Origin: a virus
Strand: one strand, 5' to 3'
Virus record (IMG/VR): IMGVR_UViG_3300009502_002943
Span: 1 to 51,210 of that record
DNA length: 51,210 nucleotides
In this document: positions 16,585-24,952 of the stretch, piece after piece
Position numbering within the stretch: the stretch's first letter is position 1
Layout of the letters: each line of letters starts with the position of its first letter
Notes under the pieces: model-generated
Database searches by the model: none
Seen by the model: only the letters and a program-made list of their open reading frames with translations
What the model was told of the DNA's origin: nothing
Translations under genes and position numbers: made by a program

Positions 16585-17100
16585 TTGGTTAAGTATTTTC
16601 AGAAAAGGATCCACACGCTTCAGCGTGAAGGATTTGATGACCTTTTACAGGAATGTTTGATTCATTGGTATTACAGGAGAGATCAGCACGATGCAACAAA
16701 ACCGGCGGCCAAGAAAACATTCATGCGGCATGTTTTTAAAAACAAGATTTCCGATCTTCTCGAGGAGCGCGTGAGCGTGAAACGCAAGGCCATGTACCAG
16801 AGCATTTCTTTGGATGAATTGATGAGCGGGATGGATGAGGACATGTATCCCGACGCGTTGGTTGTTGAGGACGAGAATTTTGATGAGGCACTGAGATCGG
16901 ACATGAGCGTTGTTCTCAGACGTGCCACAACAAAATTGTCTCGCCGTCAACGTGAAATGTGCCGGTTGATCAAGGTGGAAGGCTTGAACATGATGCAGGT
17001 GAGCCAAAAGCTGAACATCCCGCGAGGGACATTGTTCGACGAGGTTGTTCGGATCAGGGAAGTCTTTCGTGATGAGGGATTAACGGATTATTTGCAATAG
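16585..17100 (+). CDS. sigma-70-like factor of phage type
   Basis: 171 residues from TTG 16585. 'FDDLLQECLIHWYYRRDQHD' and 'FMRHVFKNKISDLLEER' are sigma region 2-like. 'LSRRQREMCRLIKVEGLNMMQVSQKLNIPRGTLFDEV' is a region 4-type helix-turn-helix. It would redirect RNA polymerase or act as a late-gene activator. The coding frame extends upstream ('FDDWEITYARTL', as in homologous phage proteins) to 16516 without ATG/GTG/TTG. An ATT at 16528 preceded by GGGGGG may be the true start. Confidence 0.75.
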   Translation: MVKYFQKRIHTLQREGFDDLLQECLIHWYYRRDQHDATKPAAKKTFMRHVFKNKISDLLEERVSVKRKAMYQSISLDELMSGMDEDMYPDALVVEDENFDEALRSDMSVVLRRATTKLSRRQREMCRLIKVEGLNMMQVSQKLNIPRGTLFDEVVRIREVFRDEGLTDYLQ

Positions 17101-17110
17101 GAGAGGCGGG

Positions 17111-17389
17111 ATGAGGTTGGTATTCAAATTCCATTTTGATAAGGGCGTTGATATGGCGCTGGTTGAGACGCAGTTGATCGAGTCGATTATTACGTCGGTG
17201 GATGTTTTTGGGCAACTCAGGGTGCAATCAAGCGCGACGTACGTTGTTAAAGGACAGGAGGCGGTGCTTGAGACGCGGGGCATCGTTGGATTGCACACGC
17301 TATTGGTTTTTGCGGGACGGCTCAGTCGATCAATTGGTGTTAATCGGTATTTGATGGATTTTGTTTTTAACTGGAAAGGAGTGGCATGA
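17111..17389 (+). CDS. hypothetical protein, 92 aa
   Basis: ATG 17111 has GAGGCGGG just upstream. The product is beta-rich with alternating hydrophobic residues and no membrane segment or recognised motif. Its TGA overlaps the ATG of the next zinc-ribbon gene, so it belongs to the early operon. Confidence 0.6.
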   Translation: MRLVFKFHFDKGVDMALVETQLIESIITSVDVFGQLRVQSSATYVVKGQEAVLETRGIVGLHTLLVFAGRLSRSIGVNRYLMDFVFNWKGVA

Positions 17390-17538
17390 AGAAGTCAAAG
17401 AAACCTCAGCAGAAAGATCCCGGTTATTTGGTGCATTGTTTGCGATGTAACCGAACATCGCGCGTTCAGCTCATTGCCAAGTGCGGCCATTGCGGGTCGT
17501 ATGCGGTGAGGCTGGTTATGAAAGGATCGCAGACATGA
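17386..17538 (+). CDS. small zinc-ribbon protein, 50 aa
   Basis: ATG 17386 overlaps the upstream stop (ATGA), with GGAAAGGAG before it. The product begins with a Lys/Gln-rich tail and then carries 'CLRC' near residue 19 and 'CGHC' near 33, a compact zinc ribbon. Its stop overlaps the next start in the same ATGA way. No family is recognised. Confidence 0.6.
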   Translation: MKKSKKPQQKDPGYLVHCLRCNRTSRVQLIAKCGHCGSYAVRLVMKGSQT

Positions 17539-17831
17539 CATCGTATACCGAGGAGGCGATGAATCTTGCCGAATTGCTTGTTAAGAAGCAAGTCGCCTAT
17601 GGCGATGCGTTCGGTCAGTCGCAAAAGATCATTCGGGTGCTTTATCCCAAGGGTATTCAGCCGGACCAGTATCAGGACGCGCTCGCGGTCATACGGGTGA
17701 TCGACAAGTTGTTTCGGATTGCCAATCAAAAGAATGCTTTCGGTGAGGATCCGTGGAGGGATATCGCCGGTTATGGGCTCTTGAGTGTTGTTCACCACAA
17801 GAGACAGCGGGAGGATCATGTCTGCCGGTGA
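17535..17831 (+). CDS. nucleotide-modification-associated (DUF1599/Nmad1-like) protein
   Basis: 98 residues. The pattern 'LLVKKQVAYGDAFGQS', then 'ALAVIRVIDKLFRIANQKNAFGEDPWRDIAGYGLLS' fits the DUF1599 group. That group resembles all-alpha nucleotide pyrophosphohydrolases and is linked in phages to hypermodified bases. No hypermodification enzymes are seen nearby apart from the methyltransferase at 18919, so the role is uncertain. Starts within the previous stop and runs into the initiator gene. Confidence 0.65.
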   Translation: MTSYTEEAMNLAELLVKKQVAYGDAFGQSQKIIRVLYPKGIQPDQYQDALAVIRVIDKLFRIANQKNAFGEDPWRDIAGYGLLSVVHHKRQREDHVCR

Positions 17832-18633
17832 ATTTGTTGTCAGAGATTCCCGAGAGGGGTCGTTTTTGTGGGTGGATAAGAAACTCATGGCGTATATCAG
17901 CCGCGTGATGGGCAATTCGCCGGTCGTTGTCTATTCATGGCTGTGTTATTACTCCAGCGCCAAACATCAGAACTGTTATCCATCGGTTACAACGCTGGCG
18001 GGTCATGCCAATTTAAGCCGCCGGAGCATTATCCGCATTTTGAAAAATTTGGAAAAGATCAAGGTTATTACGATCGCTCGTGAAAAGGGCAAGCCCAATA
18101 TTTACAGATTGCTCCACGTAGATGTGGACTGCTTGCCGCAATCAACTGGTGACATGGGTGTCACCAGTTGCGACCCCAAAGTAGTGCCGTCCATGTCACC
18201 ACCACTAGTGACACCGGGGACACTCGAACAAGATATACGTGAACAAGATTTAAATAAAAAACAGAGTGTTTCTTTTTCAAGCCTGTGGATAAGTCTTGTC
18301 TTACCTTATCCAAAACCTTCGGACGACCAGATCAAGGAACTGGAATTGTTAGCGTTCTCAATGAAGGATGAGATCAATCTTTACTGGTTGATGCGTGATT
18401 ACGCGCGTGATCGCGGCTATCCACCGCATGCGGATGTTGTTCTTAAACTGGCGCATCAATTCAGGAAGAGCAAGGCGAAGATCAAGAATGTTTACGGTTG
18501 GTTTAAGAAGACCGTCGATCTGCAGATGAGGTTGTTGGTATCAGACATTCACATTAAAGAGCATGAGAAGTTGAAGCGTGAGCCGTCAATGTTGGGGGAC
18601 ATCTTGGCAGGCATTGCGAGGCATGGCACATAG
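17818..18633 (+). CDS. winged-helix replication initiator (HTH_36-like)
   Basis: 271 residues; ATG 17818 has GGGAGGATC upstream and lies inside the previous gene. Residues about 22-100 ('LMAYISRVMGNSPVVVYSWLCYYS', 'CYPSVTTLAGHANLSRRSIIRILKNLEKI') form a winged helix as in phage and plasmid initiators. A linker at 108-150 is encoded by the palindromes at 18143-18213. The C-terminal half is helical ('YARDRGYPPHADVVLKLAHQF'), reminiscent of DnaD-like ends. It is the element B counterpart of the 8466 gene, but without its own loader or helicase. Confidence 0.7.
   Translation: MSAGEFVVRDSREGSFLWVDKKLMAYISRVMGNSPVVVYSWLCYYSSAKHQNCYPSVTTLAGHANLSRRSIIRILKNLEKIKVITIAREKGKPNIYRLLHVDVDCLPQSTGDMGVTSCDPKVVPSMSPPLVTPGTLEQDIREQDLNKKQSVSFSSLWISLVLPYPKPSDDQIKELELLAFSMKDEINLYWLMRDYARDRGYPPHADVVLKLAHQFRKSKAKIKNVYGWFKKTVDLQMRLLVSDIHIKEHEKLKREPSMLGDILAGIARHGT
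18143..18213. other. candidate origin or operator: palindromes in the initiator gene
   Basis: CAACTGGTGACA (18143-18154) and TGTCACCAGTTG (18159-18170) form a perfect 12-bp inverted repeat with a four-base spacer. TGTCAC (18194-18199) and GTGACA (18208-18213) repeat the half site in a looser pair. Four GTGACA half sites within 65 bp inside an initiator gene suggest initiator-binding sites. No clear AT-rich unwinding element is adjacent, though 18231-18260 is AT-rich. Confidence 0.55.
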
Positions 18634-18710
18634 GGTTTTCGGGTCCTTGGAAGGGGGTGTCGGGTGCGGGTCGGGCGAGGCGACCGCCTTCAGTGATTTC
18701 AGGTTTTAAA

Positions 18711-18875
18711 ATCGATGTCCATGTCCGCCAAATTGGGCATTTGGGGCAAAACCAGCTTGAAAGGCTTTGAAACCTTGTTACCGACGGTAGAAAGGCTTAT
18801 TTCTTGTCATGATTCGGGTTTCGGGGAGGCTTTTAAAAGGCCGTTTTGGTGGACATCGATGGACATGGGTTGACA
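18711..18875. promoter_or_regulatory. gap before the methyltransferase with ATGTCC/GGACAT half sites
   Basis: The 18634-18918 gap carries no gene that I can support. ATCGATGTCC (18711-18720) is mirrored exactly by GGACATCGAT (18851-18860). Each arm is followed by a second half site (ATGTCC 18721-18726, GGACAT 18861-18866). TTGACA at 18870-18875 could be a -35 box, but no convincing -10 follows. It looks like a looped operator in front of the packaging operon. Confidence 0.45.
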
Positions 18876-18918
18876 AGGGGTTCTTAAGGGCAACAGGAGC
18901 AGAAAAAGGGGGTTTTAA

Positions 18919-20214
18919 GTGGGAAAAATTAACGTTCAGCCGGTGGTTGAGGAGATTCTTTTATCTGATTATCGGCCCGCGCCGTATAACCCGCGTGAGA
19001 TCAAAGAAGGGGCTATGAGCGGGCTGAGGCATAGCCTTGAAAAGTTCGGGTATGTGGATTTGATTATTGTCAATAAGCGCACCGGGCATATCGTTGGCGG
19101 GCATCAGCGGTGGAAGGTCATTCAGGAAGAGGGGGTGGAGAAGATCACCGCGATCGTGGTTGATGTGGATGAGGCGACCGAGCGGCAGATGAACCTTGAA
19201 CTAAACAACCCGGAGATCACCGGCAATTGGACAGCGGCCTTGATTCCGCTTTTGGAGCAGATTCGTAAGGAGAACCCGCAGGAATATCTTGAACTTCGCC
19301 TCAAAGAGTTGAGGGACAGCGTTGGGGACATGGGGGTCGAGAACATGGGGGACGGCAGAACCCTTCCCGATGATATCCCGGCACCGCCAGAGACAGCGAT
19401 TACCAAGAAGGGCGATCTTTGGATTCTGGGGGATCACCGGCTTCTCTGCGGGGACAGCACGCTTGATGAGGATGTGGCCAGGCTGATGGACGGCCAGAAA
19501 GCGACCTTGTGGGCCACGGACCCGCCGTATTGCGTGGACTATACCGGAGCGGATCGCCCGGGCGGTGGCCGGGATTGGTCGAATGTTTATCACGAGATTG
19601 ATATCCCGGATGCGGTGGACTTCATGCGCAAGTTTCTCCGTGTTGGGTTAAAGCATATTCACGAAAAAACGGCTTTGTATTTGTGGCACGCATCGAAGAG
19701 GCGGGTGGATATTGAGGGTGTTTGTAAGGAGCTGGGGATTCTGATTCATCAGGAGATCGTTTGGATCAAGCCGTGCGTTATTTTGACGTATTCATTCTAT
19801 TCGTGGAGGCATGAGCCGTGTTTGCTTATGTGGGTTAAGGGTCAGCGGCCAGACTACAAGCCGAAGAACAAGTCGATTGGAAGCGTCTGGACTGTTGATT
19901 TCTTGCGGTCAGGGGATCCGGCGACTCCCGAATATCACACCGATGTCTGGGAGCTGGACTGGGAGGGCAAGAAACGCAATCCCGGGATCGATCATCCGAC
20001 CGTTAAGCCGACCGAGGTTTTCGCGATTCCCATGCGGGTGCATACGGGGCCGGGTGATATTTGTTACGAGCCGTTTAGCGGATCAGGATCGCAGATCATC
20101 GCGGGAGAGCGTCTCAATCGTAGAGTTTTTGCCATGGAGCTGGAGCCGGTGTTTTGCGATGTGGCCGTTCGCCGCTGGGAAGAGTTTTCCGGCAAGAAGG
20201 CAGTCAGAGCGTAG
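18919..20214 (+). CDS. ParB-like domain fused to a DNA adenine/N4-cytosine methyltransferase
   Basis: 431 residues from GTG 18919. Residues 10-115 form a ParB/sulfiredoxin-like domain ('LLSDYRPAPYNPREI', 'VGGHQRWKVI'). The methyltransferase follows after 'GDLWILGDHRLLCGDS' (about 165-180): 'WATDPPYCVDYTG' is the catalytic DPPY motif IV, 'PTVKPTEVFAIPMRVH' and 'YEPFSGSGSQIIAGERLNRRVFAMELEP' give motifs X and I. The IV-before-I order marks a beta-class enzyme. Such fusions are common beside phage terminases, where they may mark phage DNA against host restriction. Confidence 0.88.
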   Translation: MGKINVQPVVEEILLSDYRPAPYNPREIKEGAMSGLRHSLEKFGYVDLIIVNKRTGHIVGGHQRWKVIQEEGVEKITAIVVDVDEATERQMNLELNNPEITGNWTAALIPLLEQIRKENPQEYLELRLKELRDSVGDMGVENMGDGRTLPDDIPAPPETAITKKGDLWILGDHRLLCGDSTLDEDVARLMDGQKATLWATDPPYCVDYTGADRPGGGRDWSNVYHEIDIPDAVDFMRKFLRVGLKHIHEKTALYLWHASKRRVDIEGVCKELGILIHQEIVWIKPCVILTYSFYSWRHEPCLLMWVKGQRPDYKPKNKSIGSVWTVDFLRSGDPATPEYHTDVWELDWEGKKRNPGIDHPTVKPTEVFAIPMRVHTGPGDICYEPFSGSGSQIIAGERLNRRVFAMELEPVFCDVAVRRWEEFSGKKAVRA

Positions 20215-20217
20215 GCA

Positions 20218-20850
20218 ATGGATGACAAGAAGAATGATCTCATTGAAATCGCGAAGAAGAAACGGTACATCTCGCTTGTCGAAAATCTTAATCGAAGATC
20301 GCTCAGTGCCAAGGAAGTCCGGGAACTGGAAGAGCTTCAGAAGCATTTCGATAAGAAGCCGGTGGACGCCGTTATTGACGGCACGGTCGATCTCCCGACC
20401 CTGTGCGTTTATCTGGAAAAGTCGCCGCGCATGATCAGGCGGTATGTTCGGCAGGGTATGCCGGTTATTCGCGATTCCAGCGGCGAGATATTTCGGTTCA
20501 AGGTTGGAGAGGTTTTCAAATGGCATTACGGATCAAGGGGCGCGGATGAGGAAGGCGGGCGGGATTACTGGGACAACGAATATAAAAAGAACCGTGCGAA
20601 GTTAACCCAACTTGAACTTAAGCAGAAAGAAAGTGAGCTTATTCCCTTTGAAGATCACGCCGAAATCATCAAAAATCAGATCAGGGGTATCAAGTCAGGT
20701 TTTTTACGTCTTCCGAAATATATTGCTCCAAAACTTTATCAACAGGATCCGAAGGTCATTTGCGCGATTCTGGACGACGAGATCAGGTTCATCATTAATC
20801 AGTTTGCGGGAACGCATCATGCCAATAAAGCTGGAAAAGGAAATCCTTAA
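20218..20850 (+). CDS. terminase small subunit, Nu1-like
   Basis: 210 residues. The centre ('VDLPTLCVYLEKSPRMIRRYVRQGMPVI' then 'FRFKVGEVFKWHY') is the Nu1-type winged helix that binds the cos/pac site. The C-terminal helices ('KLTQLELKQKESELIPFEDHAEII') connect to the large subunit. ATG 20218 lies just after the methyltransferase stop. The large-subunit ATG sits inside its 3' end, as usual for terminase pairs. Confidence 0.8.
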   Translation: MDDKKNDLIEIAKKKRYISLVENLNRRSLSAKEVRELEELQKHFDKKPVDAVIDGTVDLPTLCVYLEKSPRMIRRYVRQGMPVIRDSSGEIFRFKVGEVFKWHYGSRGADEEGGRDYWDNEYKKNRAKLTQLELKQKESELIPFEDHAEIIKNQIRGIKSGFLRLPKYIAPKLYQQDPKVICAILDDEIRFIINQFAGTHHANKAGKGNP

Positions 20851-22666
20851 GACTGTTGTGCCGTTTGCGGCCGCCGAGTGGGTGTTGCCGGACAAGATGA
20901 CGGTGAGCGAATGGGCAGACCGGTTTCGGCGGCTTGATGTGAAAACATCCGCTGAACCCGGGCAGTGGTCAACGGCGCGGACGCCGTATCTTAAAGGCAT
21001 TATGGACGCTTTCACGGATCCGCATGTTGATGAGATCACGGTCATGGCGGCGTCTCAGGTCGGTAAAACCGAGGGCATGTACAACATGCTCGGGTATATC
21101 ATCGATCAGGATCCGGGCCCGACTTTGATGGTCATGCCGCGCGCGGATGACGCACGGAGTGTTTCGTATAACCGCATTAAGCCCATGATCGATGCCTCAC
21201 CGATCTTAAGCCGGTATCTACCGATCAATTCAGACGACATCACAAAACTTGAATATCACTTTGACCGGATGATTCTTTATTTTGCAGGATCGAATAGCCC
21301 GGCTGATCTTGCCTCGCGCCCTATCCGTTATCTGTTCTTGGATGAGGTGGATAAGTACCCGAGATTTTCTGGACGTGAGGCGGATCCGATCAAGCTGGCG
21401 TCAGAGCGTCAAAAGACATTCTGGAATAGGAAGATGGTCAAGGTTTCAACGCCGACAACGCGCGAGGGTTATATTTTTCGCGAGTACGATAAGTCTGACC
21501 AGCGTCGGTTCTATGTGCCGTGTCCTCATTGCGGAAAGATGCAGGTTTTGGTGTTCGGCCAGATCAAGTGGCCGAAAGAGGAGTCATCAGCAGAGAGGAT
21601 CAAGAATGAGCGGCTCGCGTGGTATGAGTGCATCCAATGCGGTGAGCATATCAGTGATGTTCACAAGCAAAAGATGATGTTAAGCGGGGAGTGGATTCCT
21701 GAAAAGAAAGAACAGAATCGCAATCGCGGTTTCTGGATCAGTTCGCTGTATTCGCCGTGGCTTACATGGAGCGATATCGCTTCCGAGTTTCTCAAATCCA
21801 AGGACTACGTCGAGTTGTTGATGAACTTCGTTAATTCATGGCTGGCGGAGGTTTGGGAGGAAAAGATCGAGGAGACAACAGTTGATAAAGTGCGGAATCT
21901 CGCGCGGGATTATGAAAAAGGCTCAGTACCCGATGATGTTCTGGTTTTAACGGCGGGCGTTGACGTTCAGAAAGATCATTTTTATTTCGTTATTCGCGGC
22001 TGGGGATATTACGAGGAGTCATGGCTTATTCGCGCCGAGCGGGTCGAGTATTGGGAAGATGTTGTTGAGGCGTTGTTCAAAACTGAATACCGGCGGGCGC
22101 AGTCAGAGGAAAGACTGAGTGTTTACATGACCTGCGTTGACTCCGGGTTCAGGACGGATGAGGTTTATCGATTTTGCCGTCATTGGGCGGATAAGACTAA
22201 GGCAATTAAAGGGCTTGAGGAGATAACCGGCGGCCGGTTTTATCGCGCGAACAAGATTGATATCAATTCGCGGACCGGCGCGGTGATTCCGGGTGGGCTT
22301 GTGCTGTGGAATCTTAACGTCAATCAGTACAAGGATAAATTGAACCGGTTGGTTACGTCCAAGGATCCGGGCAAGTGGCATTTGCACAGAGAACCGTCGG
22401 ATCAATATCTCTTGCAGTTCACATCCGAGCATAAAATCTTAATTCGCAATCGTACAACAGGTAAAGCAAAAGAGATTTGGCAGAAAAAGAAAGAGGCTTC
22501 GGCGAACCACTATCTTGACGCGGAAGTTTACGCGCTTGCGGCCGCTGATATCATCCGGGCATTAAACATGCGCAAGGAGGACGCGGTGCGGACGCATCAT
22601 CCAGCTGTTTCAGATGAGCATAGTCGTCGCGGCTGGGTCAGGAAATCAGAAGGGTCTTGGATCTAA
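20819..22666 (+). CDS. terminase large subunit, GpA family
   Basis: 615 residues from ATG 20819. Walker A-like 'AASQVGKTEG' (77-86) and Walker B 'LFLDEVDKYP' (171-180) form the packaging motor. A zinc pair 'CPHCGKM'/'CIQCGEH' near 235-275 and 'TAGVDVQKDHFYFVIRGWG' near 380 open the RNase H-like nuclease. This is the lambda GpA lineage, which cuts and packages concatemers into the prohead. An in-frame extension upstream to 20612 overlaps the small subunit and is rejected. Confidence 0.93.
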   Translation: MPIKLEKEILKTVVPFAAAEWVLPDKMTVSEWADRFRRLDVKTSAEPGQWSTARTPYLKGIMDAFTDPHVDEITVMAASQVGKTEGMYNMLGYIIDQDPGPTLMVMPRADDARSVSYNRIKPMIDASPILSRYLPINSDDITKLEYHFDRMILYFAGSNSPADLASRPIRYLFLDEVDKYPRFSGREADPIKLASERQKTFWNRKMVKVSTPTTREGYIFREYDKSDQRRFYVPCPHCGKMQVLVFGQIKWPKEESSAERIKNERLAWYECIQCGEHISDVHKQKMMLSGEWIPEKKEQNRNRGFWISSLYSPWLTWSDIASEFLKSKDYVELLMNFVNSWLAEVWEEKIEETTVDKVRNLARDYEKGSVPDDVLVLTAGVDVQKDHFYFVIRGWGYYEESWLIRAERVEYWEDVVEALFKTEYRRAQSEERLSVYMTCVDSGFRTDEVYRFCRHWADKTKAIKGLEEITGGRFYRANKIDINSRTGAVIPGGLVLWNLNVNQYKDKLNRLVTSKDPGKWHLHREPSDQYLLQFTSEHKILIRNRTTGKAKEIWQKKKEASANHYLDAEVYALAAADIIRALNMRKEDAVRTHHPAVSDEHSRRGWVRKSEGSWI

Positions 22667-22911
22667 TGGGACAATGGCTTGAGCAAAAACCGAATTGGTT
22701 GCCGCATCATCCGCAGGTGAATGATAGCGGAAAGCCAAAGGGCAGGCCGAAAGACGAAAGTTTGGAATACGGCGTTAGGTATGTGCCGGTCAAGTGTCCG
22801 AAATGTAAAAGTAAAGATGTGACCTGTTATGCCAGTCGGTTGCCGGTGAGGTATCACCGCTGTCAGAAATGCGGCATTAACTTCAAAAGTGTTGAGGCGA
22901 ATGAGAAATGA
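22666..22911 (+). CDS. zinc-finger protein, Com/Ogr-like, 81 aa
   Basis: ATG 22666 overlaps the terminase stop by one base. The C-terminal half holds 'CPKCKSKDVTCYASRLPVRYHRCQKC' with four zinc-ligand cysteines and 'INFKSVE', the layout of Ogr/Delta and Com small zinc fingers, which in P2 activate late transcription and in Mu regulate mom translation. The N-terminal half is Pro/Lys rich. Which role applies here is not known. It sits just before the hairpin cluster. Confidence 0.65.
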   Translation: MGQWLEQKPNWLPHHPQVNDSGKPKGRPKDESLEYGVRYVPVKCPKCKSKDVTCYASRLPVRYHRCQKCGINFKSVEANEK

Positions 22912-22957
22912 TTTATTCCATATTCTGGTAACGACCCCATTGCAAAAGAGCGCGGGG

Positions 22958-23065
22958 CTTTTATGATGAGATAAAAGTTAACGCGGGACAGCTGATCACT
23001 GTTGCCGCGCCCAATAGCAGTAAAAAGCCATCTCCAGTCGACTGGCGGGAGGTGGCTTTTTTTAT
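22958..23065 (+). terminator. cluster of three RNA hairpins ending in a strong terminator
   Basis: Hairpin 1: cttttat/ataaaag (22958-22964/22971-22977). Hairpin 2: cgcgg/ccgcg (22982-22986/23005-23009) with inner acag/ctgt. Hairpin 3: a 14-bp stem, 23022-23035 with 23048-23061, followed by further T residues, an intrinsic terminator whose loop includes a palindrome (ccagtcgactgg, 23034-23045). The 175-base gap contains no gene. It divides the terminase from the head operon and may be a regulated stop or a small structured RNA. Confidence 0.75.
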
Positions 23066-23086
23066 TGGGTTTAAAAGGATCGGTCC

Positions 23087-23296
23087 ATGGCAACTAAACA
23101 AGAAATGCTTGATAACGTCGAGAATGCGATCAACGCCCGCTTAAATGGTGGGGCTGTTCAAGCGTACTCAATTGGCGGTCGCAATATTCAGTACATTCCC
23201 CTTTCAGAGCTTATGAAGTTGCGCGATCAGTTGCGTCGTGAGGTAGCAACGTCCGGCGGAAACACAACCTATGCCGGGTTCGGGAGTCCGTCATGA
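23087..23296 (+). CDS. head-tail joining protein, gpW-like
   Basis: 69 residues: 'TKQEMLDNVENAINARLNGG', then 'YSIGGRNIQYIPLSELMKLRDQLRREV' which is the gpW family core. GpW is a small protein that closes the lambda head and receives the tail. The gene sits between terminase and portal, the lambda A-W-B order, and overlaps the portal start (ATGA). Confidence 0.85.
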   Translation: MATKQEMLDNVENAINARLNGGAVQAYSIGGRNIQYIPLSELMKLRDQLRREVATSGGNTTYAGFGSPS

Positions 23297-24885
23297 AAAA
23301 GAACTTCTCAGATCAAGTGTCGGATGGATTGGATGGGGTGATTTCGTTCTTTTCACCGCGCGCTGGGTTTAAACGCCGGATGTTCCGGCAGGCGATCAAG
23401 TTATCCGATACTTTTGGTTCATATAAAGGGGCTTCACGCGACCGGCTTCGGTCGTCGTGGATTCCTGGCGGCGGATCTGCGGATGAGGACTTATTGCCTG
23501 AACTCAAAGATATCAGGGAGCGGAGCCGGGATTTAAATCGCAATGACGCGCACGCGACCGGCATCACCTCCACGATGACCACCAATGTGGTCGGGTCAGG
23601 CATTCGTCCTCAATCCCGCATTGACAAGGAGTATCTCGGTCTTGGCGATGAACAAGCCGGACAGTTTCAGAAAGACGCCGAGCGGGTCTGGCGCAAGTGG
23701 TCGCCTTATGCGGATGCAGGCAACCGCATGGACTTCTACGAGATTCAACAGCTCATTGACCGGCAGATTCTTGAAAACGGTGAGGCCGTCATTATGCCGC
23801 TCATGCTGGATGACCCAGAGAGGCCGTATTCGCTGGCCTTGCAGGTGATCGAGTCGGATCGGCTGGACACGCCGTCTGGAATGGCTGGTGACCGTTCGAT
23901 TCGGTCAGGAGTGAGGATCGGCGATAAAGGCGAGCCGGTTTCATATTTTATTCAAAAGACGCACCCCGGTGACTTGCGGTACTCAAAACAGATCGAACGC
24001 GTCTTTACGGAGATCTCGGCCAAGAACGAATACGGGCGCAAGAATATTTTTCATCTCTACTACGTCCAGCGCTCAGGTCAGACCAGAGGCGTGCCGTTCT
24101 TCGCACCGGTTCTGAATTATTTCAAAGACCTTGGGGAATACGCGGAGGCTGAACTTGTGGCCGCGCGGATCGCGGCGTGTTTCTCTCTTTTCATCACATC
24201 GGAATCATCCATGGATGTGACAGCGGGCGGCGGGTATGACCGCAATCCCGCAGGGCAGATCATTGAGTCGCTTGAGCCGGGCATGATCAAACACCTTATG
24301 CCAGGCGAAAGTATCACATCATTTAATCCTCAGCGTCCCGGTGCATCGTTCGAGCCGTTTGTCGATCGTATCCTTAAGGCGATTTCAGCGGCATTGGGTT
24401 TGCCATATGAACTGGTGGCCAAGGATTTCAGCAAAACAAATTATTCCAGTGCCCGAGCGGCACTTCTTGAAGCCCGGCGTTATTTCAAGATGCGTCAGGA
24501 ATGGCTGTCGCGAAAACTCTGTCAGCCTGTTTGGGAAATGGTTCTTGAAGAGGCATATCTTCGCCGTGAGATCAGCGCGGCCACATTTTACGAGAATAAG
24601 CGGTATTGGACCAGTGCGTCATGGATTGCCCCGGGTTGGGAATGGGTAGATCCGCTTAAAGAGGCGCAGGCCGCCGAGGTGGGCTTAAAGAACGGGATTG
24701 TTACGTATTCAGATATCTACGCGCAAGAGGGCAAGGATTGGGAAGAGGGTTTTGAACAGCTCAAACGCGAACACGAAAAGATCAAGGAATTGGGATTGGA
24801 GCTGAGCAATGGAAACAATCCAGCAGGACAAAAAATCCCAGTCGGCGGGAGTGATCCGGCGGCTGGTGATGGGCAACAGAACTGA
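23293..24885 (+). CDS. portal protein, lambda gpB family
   Basis: 530 residues. 'LPELKDIRERSRDLNRNDAHATGITSTMTTNVVGSGI' near 75-110 and 'KAISAALGLPYELVAKDFSKTNYSSARAALLEARR' near 360-395 are portal signatures of the lambda family. The protein forms the dodecameric DNA channel at the capsid vertex. The C-terminus is Gly/Pro/Asn rich and disordered. It overlaps gpW by four bases. Confidence 0.92.
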   Translation: MKKNFSDQVSDGLDGVISFFSPRAGFKRRMFRQAIKLSDTFGSYKGASRDRLRSSWIPGGGSADEDLLPELKDIRERSRDLNRNDAHATGITSTMTTNVVGSGIRPQSRIDKEYLGLGDEQAGQFQKDAERVWRKWSPYADAGNRMDFYEIQQLIDRQILENGEAVIMPLMLDDPERPYSLALQVIESDRLDTPSGMAGDRSIRSGVRIGDKGEPVSYFIQKTHPGDLRYSKQIERVFTEISAKNEYGRKNIFHLYYVQRSGQTRGVPFFAPVLNYFKDLGEYAEAELVAARIAACFSLFITSESSMDVTAGGGYDRNPAGQIIESLEPGMIKHLMPGESITSFNPQRPGASFEPFVDRILKAISAALGLPYELVAKDFSKTNYSSARAALLEARRYFKMRQEWLSRKLCQPVWEMVLEEAYLRREISAATFYENKRYWTSASWIAPGWEWVDPLKEAQAAEVGLKNGIVTYSDIYAQEGKDWEEGFEQLKREHEKIKELGLELSNGNNPAGQKIPVGGSDPAAGDGQQN

Positions 24886-24952
24886 AATGTCCATGCCAAG
24901 CGATGTGACGGTTGTGGTTAAGTCTGTGGGAGGACAAAAAGATGGCGAATAA
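24809..24952 (+). CDS. possible small gene overlapping the portal 3' end, 47 aa
   Basis: An open frame with ATG 24809 and GGAG at about 24798 overlaps the portal end in another frame and stops inside the start of the protease gene. It would fill the 56-base gap between those genes. Composition is Ser/Val/Gln rich with no recognised domain. It could be a chance frame; support is weak. Confidence 0.3.
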   Translation: METIQQDKKSQSAGVIRRLVMGNRTEMSMPSDVTVVVKSVGGQKDGE

